Of a stretch of 64,000 nucleotides of DNA, positions 57,690 through 64,000 are shown one piece after another. Within the stretch, counting starts at the first letter, position 1. Each line of letters begins with the position of its first letter. Origin of the DNA: Imbricaverruca yamaguchii (lineage: Eukaryota > Arthropoda > Thecostraca > Neoverrucidae). The DNA is taken from positions 310,001-374,000 of the forward strand of contig JAOTOL010001345.1 in NCBI GenBank assembly GCA_034440575.1, written 5' to 3'. The notes beneath the pieces are model-generated. The model worked only from the letters and a program-made list of their open reading frames with translations. It was not told the origin of the DNA and searched no databases. The position numbers and the translations under genes are program-made.

Positions 57690-58103
57690 ACATCAGTATG
57701 GCAATGGAATTGTTTAGTGACATAGCAAATTTTTTAAGGCAATCTTATTTATAATCCATCAGCATCTGCAAATCTCATCATTTTATGATGGAAGTTGTAC
57801 TTCCACAGTGGAGGGAAATCCATTTTTTCCTTTCTTTTGCACAATTTTAAATTTTGCAGTTAAAGGTGGAGTCAGTCCACTATCTAAACCTAATCTGTTC
57901 CTTTGCAGTACAAAATATTATGGTTAACATCAACTAGGTTTTCTACACATGATGTTTTCTTCTTTTTTCCTTTAGCTTTCTCATGAACATAAAAACAGCA
58001 TGGCTTATTGAGGTGGCGGGAGAGGGAGGAGGGGGGGGGGGGGGGCAAGGTCAGCATTTGTGGGGCCATGTTCCCCACAAAAGGATACAAATTGACGCCC
58101 CTG
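57690..58103 (-). mobile_element. Right arm of W'
   Basis: Reverse complement similarity to W from its left end (13367) to about 13800, including AACAGATTAGGTTTAGATAG and TAGTTGATGTTAACCA. A G-run at 58028-58044 is an expansion relative to W. Confidence 0.85.
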
Positions 58104-58111
58104 CACGGACG
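58104..58111. repeat. Target-site duplication of W', right copy (8 bp)
   Basis: CACGGACG, the pair of 36243-36250. It is itself part of a minisatellite unit. Confidence 0.85.
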
Positions 58112-58262
58112 TATATTTGGACAGGTGGTAAATTCCCGGCCGAGAAGGTGGAAGTTCACGGCCGTATATTTGGATAGGTGGTAAAGCCCCGGCCAGGAAG
58201 ACGGAAGTTCACGGACGTATATTTTGATAGGTGGTAAACCCCAGCCGGGAAGATGGAAGCGA
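58112..58262 (+). repeat. Intronic minisatellite, about 53-54 bp unit, three copies
   Basis: Units of the type GTATATTTGGATAGGTGGTAAAG...CCCGGCC...GGAAGTTCACGGAC. A further unit lies at 36180-36250 on the other side of W', showing W' inserted into this array. Confidence 0.85.
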
Positions 58263-58380
58263 CCCGCACTCTCACGAGTATTTCGAAGTTTCGCCTCGGG
58301 GCACACGCGAATCTCATCTATGACGTTGGCTTTTCTGCCGGTTGACCGCTGACCGGCCGACGGCCGTGTTTTGCCGCCAG

Positions 58381-58429
58381 ACTGGCCGTGCTGCCCCAGA
58401 TGCTGGTGCACTCGTGCGGCTGCCAGTAG
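58381..58429 (+). CDS. myo: Myoglianin, last exon with C-terminal C-G-C
   Basis: 49 bp: one base completing the split Arg codon, 15 codons (LAVLPQMLVHSCGCQ) and TAG at 58427-58429. It supplies the final C-x-C of the cystine knot. Spliced to the 35559 donor, MLYYDQTSHI-R-LAVLPQMLVHSCGCQ aligns without gaps with the GDF8 C-terminus (...IPAMVVDRCGCS): P, M, V, C, G, C and the length all agree. The acceptor is TTTTGCCGCCAG, with CGCTGAC as a possible branch site about 31 bases upstream. The phase (2) is the one required. No competing C-x-C-stop exon was seen between 35560 and 58380. The exon is short, so cDNA proof would be decisive, but the fit is too exact to be casual. Confidence 0.88.
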
Positions 58430-59080
58430 CGCCGCTGGGACCCGGCACGAGTGTCTCGCGCCGCCGCCGGTACTGCGGACACGGAGCTGTACGGCGAGCC
58501 GGACACAGCGCGCGCCCGCCGGTACTGCGGACACGGAGCTGCACGGCGAGCCGGACACAGCGCGCGCCCGCCGGTACTGCGGACACGGAGCTGCACGGCG
58601 AGCCGGACACGGCGCGCGCCCGCCGGTACTGCGGACACGGAGCTGCACGGCGAGCCGGACACAGCGCGCGCCCGCCGGTACTGCGGACACGGAGCTGCAC
58701 GGCGAGCTGGACACAGCGCGCGCCCGCCGGTACTGCGGACACGGAGCTGTACGAAGGGCCGGACACAGCGCGCGCCCGCGCCACGCCGGACGGCTGGCGC
58801 CGAGCTCGGTATGATGTGACGAGTCACCAGTGACCCAGCTCGGTGTGATGTGACAAGTCACCAGTGACCCAGCTCGGTGCGACGTGCAGAGCTTGCGCGA
58901 GTGCCGCTGGACGCAATGGGTCGGCATTTTCCCGACGCGTGCCGGGCAATTCCTGCCGAACTGCCAGCGGAACAAGCAGACAAGACATTGACCACTGTGC
59001 TCAGCCAAGTAGTGTTGTCCAACGACAGAGGCGCAGCCGGATAGGTGAAAAAATGAAACCTAAAACAAAATAAAACTTTA
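58430..59080 (+). other. Probable myoglianin 3' UTR with AATAAA at 59069
   Basis: Starts directly after the stop. It contains the 52-bp CpG-rich repeat and ends near the polyadenylation hexamer AATAAA (59069-59074). The extent is inferred. Confidence 0.5.
58465..58790 (+). repeat. Minisatellite, 52-bp unit, six copies
   Basis: GGTACTGCGGACACGGAGCT recurs every 52 bases (58521, 58573, 58625, 58677, 58729), extremely CpG-rich. Because 52 is not a multiple of three, all frames stay open on both strands, so the ORFs across it (up to 372 codons) are artefacts. Confidence 0.96.
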
Positions 59081-61466
59081 AAGTTTCAGGTTTCCACTAT
59101 GCAAAAAAACCTTTTTCTGGACGTTTCACGCATCGGAAACTTTCCTTGTTCATGACATGTCTTGGGGGTACGGTTCCCCCTAGAAAAGCCCCAGCTGCGC
59201 CACTGTCCACCCACACGCCAAATGTCAAACTATGGACACATGTTGACAATATGGCGTGCTTCTGAAGGACTTCAGTGTAAAATGGCGTTCCGACGTAAGG
59301 CCCAGCCGTCATTAGTTCACGCGAAGTGCGTGGCCCGAAGGCAAGCGGCTGCTTGGTGAGTTTCGCGTGACCATGCTGTTGGTTTCGCTCATTCTTGTAA
59401 TATTATAGGAACATGTGCTGACGCAATCAGTAAATGCTTGCAACAAATGTTCAGAGCTTGAGTTTCAGTTCATAATAATCGTGCATAACATCCAGGCGTG
59501 CAACGTTGGAGTGTAGTGCTTGCACTGGTGGAGTTCCCCCACATTCCCGACCTCTCCTGGGAGGTAGGCAGAGACCGGCCGATGTGATACCCTTGGACGC
59601 AAAGAAATGCACGCACTGGAAGTGGGTTAGGAACGAACGTCGAGAAGTAGTGAAGCTGATTACAAAAAGTAATCTGCTGCATGTAGTTTGTTAGTTGGTT
59701 TGTATTTAGTGGTGTGTATTCAGCTCGTTGACCTTGCTGTGCATGAGCGTTGATGAGACAAATAACTGTCTGTGGACTCCGGTGCATTTCAAGGGCAATG
59801 AACCGCGAGAGGGAATTGACGCAGACGATGAAAATAAAGAGCACAGCCGGGCTGGCCTAGGCTTTGGGGAACCCCAACCGTGGCGGTCGCACCGCGCTCG
59901 GAAGGCGCAGCGAAGCATGCAACAGTTTTTCGAACTTTACAGTAAGGAAAATCGACGTCTCCATCAAGCTATAACTCACCACTCCGCATGCCCAAACTTA
60001 GATATTGGGATTGTAATGAAGTCAATTTCTCAGGCCTATCAATAACGAGGCATAATTATAGCTACAGCGTGTCGGGACCTTTCTGGACTACCAGCTACCA
60101 GCGGAGACCGTCGGCGGCAGATGCGAACGTCGGCATCGGCGCTCCGTCCTCCGCAGTCACGCCGCCGGATGTTATGTTTAGCCAAGCCAGGGCGGGCACA
60201 GCGGCCGGCTCGCTGGCACGTGCGTCTCTACCTCAATCCTGTGATGGACAACCACTGCCCATGCAGGACGACGATGCGTCATGCGATGGGTGGCCGCTGC
60301 CACGCAGGGTGGATGCTGGTCGGGGCCATGTGATGGGCGACTGATGCCCATGTGGGGTGGGGGCTGACCGAGAATCGTCCACGAACTCATCCCCCAGGGA
60401 GTATGGAGCAATGGCTAGTTCTGGCACGTGCCTGACGCATGCCAGGTGTGACCAGAGCAGCGCGCCTGTCCCTAGTCTGCTATGTACATAAACGGTGAGC
60501 ATAAACATGATACTGATAAACGAGATGCGCACAGCCGATGACTAGCCACGAAAGCTTAATACTAATTTCGGTAATCTTGTGAAATTTAAATCTATCTAGT
60601 GTTTGGGTGGTATATTCCACCCTATACGGCGAATAATCTATCACTGGTTGGTCGTTACTGAGACTGCGGCCAGGCCTGTTTGTCACCCGCAAGATTACCA
60701 TTCACAATAAAGGATCCGCCATTTGCCAAAATATTAATTTGGTTGTTTGAAAATGACTGAACTCATCACTCTTGGAGAAACTTGTTCGAAGCGGAATGAA
60801 AAGTACAAAATGGAGTTATTGATATCAGGAGAGATAAACAATCATCTACAACTGAGAAGTCCCAAGCATTGCTCTCTCCAAACACAAGATTCCAAAACAT
60901 CAATGAAAACCTGACAGCTGCACGGACTGTATGCAACGTGTCACTGTATCACGGCCTGAAATTACGTGTCTGTAAAATAACGCGAGGCACAGATATTACA
61001 ATGTGAAACACGCATGAAATACATGTAAAACACCCAGAGGCGCTACGCCAGGTATTTAGCTTTGTTCTTCCTTTCAGCCACCTTATCCACATTTGTTTCA
61101 ATTTGTTCCGTTATACTCTGACATGCCCTGGTCTCTAGATTTCACAAGCCCTTCATTCCCGACGACTCAGAAGACCTGCACTCCAGAACCACGGTGAGGT
61201 TATTCGGTCCATCCGGTCGCAGCACGGTCGAACCAACGTAATTCCCAGTGAACAAAACACCACTCAGTACGACGCCAGTCTATTGGACACGAATGTATGC
61301 GAATGAGAACAGAATGCACGTGCACCGGGATAACGCAGCCCGGTCCAGGACTGGCTGCAGTGTGTGTGTGGGAGGGGGAGGGGGTACACGCGGCGGACCA
61401 TGACACCGGTCGGCCTCGACACGATAAATGATAGGGCGACATGTGTTGAGCGGGTTCACCGACCCA
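59081..61466. other. Region between the two host genes; no gene recognised
   Basis: Bases 59160-59210 hold GGGGGTACGGTTCCCCCT followed by GCGCCACTG, resembling a transposon end. A + strand ORF at 59728-60045 (105 codons) has no recognised domain. Diverged direct repeats of CATGCGATGGGTGGCC-type sequence lie near 60240-60350. The 3' UTR of the cabeza-like gene must occupy some part left of 61467. Confidence 0.45.
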
Positions 61467-61690
61467 CTAGTAGGGACGGTCGCGGTCGCGACCGCCGTAG
61501 TCGTTGCGCATTGGCCCGCCACCGCCACCGCCGCCCCGATAGCCGCCACCTCCACGGTATCCACCGCCGCCTCCGCCGCCGCCGCCACCGTCGGCCTTGG
61601 GCGTCTGGCATCGATTGCACTCGTTTCGCCAGGCGAAGTTGACGTTGCCGCAGTCATCGTTGGGGCACTTCCAGTCGCCGGCGGCGCCGC
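61467..61690 (-). CDS. caz: Cabeza/FUS-TAF15-like RNA-binding protein, last coding exon
   Basis: Encodes two bases of a split Gly codon and 73 residues. It contains the RanBP2-type zinc finger [16 protein letters not shown] followed by [11 protein letters not shown] (W-x-C-x4-C-x3-N-x6-C-x2-C), which binds GGU-type RNA in FUS. Next is an RGG-like Gly/Arg/Tyr region ([12 protein letters not shown]), and the protein ends in GGRDRDRPY and TAG (61467-61469). The terminal R-x-R-P-Y is the PY-type nuclear import signal of FUS/TAF15/EWS. The acceptor is TTGGCCAG (61692-61691), phase 1, matching the donor of the upstream exon. FUS-family proteins act in transcription and pre-mRNA processing in the nucleus. 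The low-complexity poly-Gly is GC-rich; the overlapping + strand ORFs are shadows. Confidence 0.95.
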
Positions 61691-62377
61691 CTGGCCAACA
61701 GTCACGGCGGTCACGTGCGCGCCACAAGCTGACGCTGGGTCGGAACACTCCGCAGCCACGGGACTAAGCGCCTACACCGTAGCACGACGAAGTCGCCGGA
61801 GGAGGGCGTCCTCGACATCCAACACAGCAGGAACAAACACGACGGGCGTCGGGATTGGGTGGGTACTCGAGGAAGTGTTAAAATAGTGACTTCTTGTTAG
61901 GTGTGAGATGTTGAAACGAGTACAGCAGGATGTCGAAATCGCCATGAGAATAATGGTATTGAAGAAAAACTGCTAAGTCCTCCAAACCCAGTCTTGAGAC
62001 ACGTGCGTGCATACCATTGCTCCCGCCTTGCGTTTTGAAAGGTACCTAATTTGGGGACACCGATATTAACGATAACGATGCCAACACTTATGCCATAAAC
62101 TGATATTTTACAACATAACACATAGGTAATCCCTCCACTTGGAATTGCGCTACGGGATGTTATTCTTCACGATCTCAGATCCATGTCGATTCAGTGCTCA
62201 GCAAGTGGAACATTCACGAATAATTGATGACAGGGTTAAGGGCGAACAGATCATTCGGTGAATGACATAAAGCCACTGCACCGTGTCAATGCATAAATCA
62301 CTAAAACATGCTCTTGACCAACTACCTCAGGTGATCGCCTGACCTTACGTGTACTGCAACTGCTAGGCCGAGGTAGT

Positions 62378-62925
62378 AGGGACCCTAGACACCTTCACCA
62401 TCCACACAAATAGGGACCCTAGACACATTCATCAGCCACACAAGTAGGGACCAAAGACACATTCACCAGCCACACAAGTAGGGACCCTAGACACATTCAC
62501 CATCCACACAAGTAGGGACCCTAGACACCTTCACCAGCCACACAAATAGGGACCCTAGACACATTCATCAGCCACACAAGTAGGGACCATAGACACATTC
62601 ACCAGCCACACAAGTAGGGACCATAGACACCTTCACCAGCCACACAAGCAGGGACCCTAGACACATTCACCAGCCACACAAGTAGGGACCATAGACACCT
62701 TCACCAGCCACACAAGTAGGGACCATAGACACATTCACCAGCCACACAAGTAGGGACCCTAGACACATTCACCATCCACACAAGTAGGGACCATAGACAC
62801 ATTCACCAGCCACACAAGTAGGGACCATAGACACCTTCACCAGCCACACAAGCAGGGACCCTGGACACCGCCACCAGCCACACAAGCAGGGACCCTGGAC
62901 ACCTTCACCAGGCACACACGCTTAA
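62378..62925 (+). repeat. Minisatellite, 34-bp unit, 16 copies
   Basis: Units AGGGACCCTAGACACATTCA + CCAGCCACACAAGT, with variants at a few fixed positions (CCCTAG/CCATAG, ATTC/CTTC, CCAG/CCAT). Variant types alternate, suggesting amplification of blocks larger than one unit. It lies wholly inside the intron. Confidence 0.97.
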
Positions 62926-63341
62926 GCCAACACACGGCTCTACGCCGAGATCTGCGCGCCACCAACACCGATCGGGCTCAGGTGGACCCAGCTTTCCGGC
63001 CGCTAACAGTGCCCGGTGGAGTGTCCAGGACTTGAACCCAAACTACACGGCGAGGAGGAGCAGAACAGAACTCAACCAGCCTGTTTGCTACAGATAGCGA
63101 ACCAAGGAAAGCCACCAATACACACATGGTGTAGCCACCACGGGCAGATGTTCTGATTACCAAAAAGCTCTGGCAAGGCTCAGCTTACCGAAGCATGAAA
63201 AATCATTGTAGGGATATTACAAGTCTAGTGTAGAGTTATTGGAGATATTATAGATATTATAAGTCAAGTTCATTTTCAAGAACCAGGAAGAACTCAATGT
63301 TAGACACTAATTGTAAAACTATATTGTGACGTTTCGGTCAT

Positions 63342-63356
63342 AGGCCATGCAATGGC
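63342..63356. repeat. Short inverted repeat GTCATAGGCCATGCAATGGCC region
   Basis: TTCGGTCATAGGCCATGCA is followed by TGGCCTATGACCGAA: arms of about 15 bases (TTCGGTCATAGGCCA and its complement, about 63334-63369) with a very short loop. Confidence 0.8.
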
Positions 63357-63597
63357 CTATGACCGAAGTTTTAGTATGACCGAAGTCGAGCATTGAGTCG
63401 TCTCTGGATCTTCAGGAACATCAACTCTTAATATTTCTACAATGATTGATCACCAGTAAATACGGACCTTTCTGAACCACGTACGTAATATGGACTGCTT
63501 AATTTCCACGAGTAAAAGGCAGATACGGCACAACATACTGTCGTGCCGTGAAGGAACGCAGCGTCCAATGGCATCGTAGCACCGGCAGCAAACTTAC

Positions 63598-63877
63598 CAG
63601 GGGGTCCGCCACCTCCCCGTCCCCGGCCGCGGAAGTCGCCGCGACCGCGGCCACCGCCGGCGCCGCCGCCGCCGCCGCGCGACCTGTCCGTGTTGGTGCG
63701 TCGCTCGGCCATCGACACCTTGATGATGTTGCCGCGAAACTCCTTGCCCGAGAACCAGTCGATGGCCGACTTGGCCGCGTCCACGTCCTCGTACGTCACC
63801 GTGCACTCGCCCTTGTTCTGACCGCTCATCTTGTCCTTGTACATCCAGATGCGCGGCAGGCCGGTGCGCTTGTCTTG
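63598..63877 (-). CDS. caz: Cabeza/FUS-TAF15-like protein, RRM exon
   Basis: 93 codons plus one base. It covers the RRM from beta-2 onward: [19 protein letters not shown], then KGECTVTY (RNP1 position), [17 protein letters not shown] and [18 protein letters not shown]. This matches the FUS/TAF15/EWS RRM, including the unusual K-G-E-A/C-T-V in RNP1 and IDWFxGKEF. It is followed by an RGG region ([14 protein letters not shown]) and PPG. The acceptor is TTTGGCAG (63879-63878), phase 0; the donor CCTG|GTAAGT is phase 1. The first RRM strand with RNP2 and the N-terminal Gln/Gly/Ser/Tyr domain lie beyond the right edge of the window, so the gene is partial here. Confidence 0.95.
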
Positions 63878-64000
63878 CTGCCAAACGAGAGGCACGCGTC
63901 ACGACGGCCTCAGGACGGCGTCGTCACGGAGTACGGGGGCGGGGAACCGATACAACAGATGGCTCACCGGCACGCTCTAACACGGCGCAATGTCAGACGT
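63878..64000 (-). other. Cabeza-like gene, upstream intron (partial)
   Basis: Polypyrimidine-poor sequence leading to the acceptor at 63878. No exon is recognised up to the window edge. Confidence 0.6.

Larger units (their letters stand above)
36251..58103. mobile_element. Element W': hAT-like element that hosts the transposon nest
   Basis: The left end CAGGGGTGTCGATTTTTGAG (36251) is related to the right end of W. The right end, read on the - strand from 58103, is CAGGGGCGTCAATTTGTATC and matches the left end of W. W' is therefore the same family in the opposite orientation. The octamer CACGGACG flanks both ends. The sequence outside is one minisatellite on both sides, collinear across the empty site. 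Footprint 21,853 bp, of which LINE D and its nested elements take 15,251; the rest holds further repeats and an X-family fragment. No transposase of its own is recognised. Confidence 0.85.
35560..58380 (+). other. Myoglianin last intron, 22,821 bp, mostly nested transposons
   Basis: From donor GTGAGT at 35560 to acceptor GCCGCCAG at 58379-58380. Of this, 36251-58103 is element W' and its contents. The parts outside it (35560-36250 and 58112-58380, about 960 bp once the duplicate octamer is discounted) are the pre-insertion intron. Nearly all LINE content is antisense to myoglianin. Confidence 0.88.
61691..63597 (-). other. Cabeza-like gene intron, 1,907 bp
   Basis: GTAAGT donor (63597) to CAG acceptor (61691). 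It contains the 34-bp minisatellite at 62378-62925 and no other recognisable feature apart from a short palindromic pair GGCCATGCAATGGCC near 63342-63356. Confidence 0.88.

Noticed and set aside
57890..59008. 372-codon - strand ORF and several + strand Arg/Ala/Gly ORFs
   Set aside because: The 52-bp unit is stop-free in all frames and not a multiple of three; no conserved motif, and the region is the inferred myoglianin 3' UTR.
59728..60045. 105-codon + strand ORF
   Set aside because: No recognisable domain, neighbour relation or splice pattern; could be chance in GC-rich DNA.
62378..62925. Direct repeats resembling a CRISPR array
   Set aside because: No unique spacers; the repeat is continuous, and the locus is inside an intron of an animal gene.

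Overview
The window is nuclear DNA of an animal, almost certainly an arthropod: GT-AG split genes, two recognisable host genes (a myoglianin/GDF8-11 type TGF-beta ligand on the + strand and a cabeza/FUS-like RNA-binding protein on the - strand), long microsatellites and a very dense load of LINEs and cut-and-paste transposons. I cannot name the species. Nothing looks prokaryotic.

Host genes. Myoglianin exons lie at 32036-32187, 32837-33046, 34253-34417, 35402-35559 and 58381-58429; the 5' exons were not found. All junctions are GT-AG and in phase, and the five exons give the propeptide end, an RSRR furin site and a complete 106-residue, nine-cysteine ligand. The last intron is 22,821 bp, but 21,853 bp of it is one nested transposon block; without it the intron is about 960 bp. 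The - strand cabeza/FUS-like gene supplies two exons (63877-63598 and 61690-61467) and runs off the right edge.

Mobile DNA, left to right. (1) 218-15955: LINE remnant G is split by element X (1242-15608). X contains element Y (1495-11840), with long degenerate GC-rich repeat arms, and a short hAT-like element W (13367-14181). Y contains a CR1-like LINE, which is split by DNA transposon Z (6424-9294). (2) 17868-30232: old LINE B, with an 18-bp target-site duplication (TSD), split by younger LINE A (19304-25847, 14-bp TSD) and by a 57-bp LINE-tail insertion; two microsatellites have expanded inside B. (3) 36251-58103: element W' (perfect 8-bp TSD) contains LINE D (36491-51741, 14-bp TSD). D in turn contains LINE C (36753-43101, 13-bp TSD) and hAT-like transposon N (43179-45823, 8-bp TSD) with an intact 564-codon transposase ORF.

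LINEs A, B, C, D and G are one family, all in - orientation. It has ORF1 with three zinc knuckles, ORF2 with APE endonuclease, reverse transcriptase and RNase H, a conserved 5' UTR, and a short 3' tail that can fold as GGGCGC...GCGCCC. Every copy has at least one disabling lesion. Several tandem repeats (20-21, 34, 52 and 59 bp units) and dispersed families rich in TGACCT fill much of the rest.
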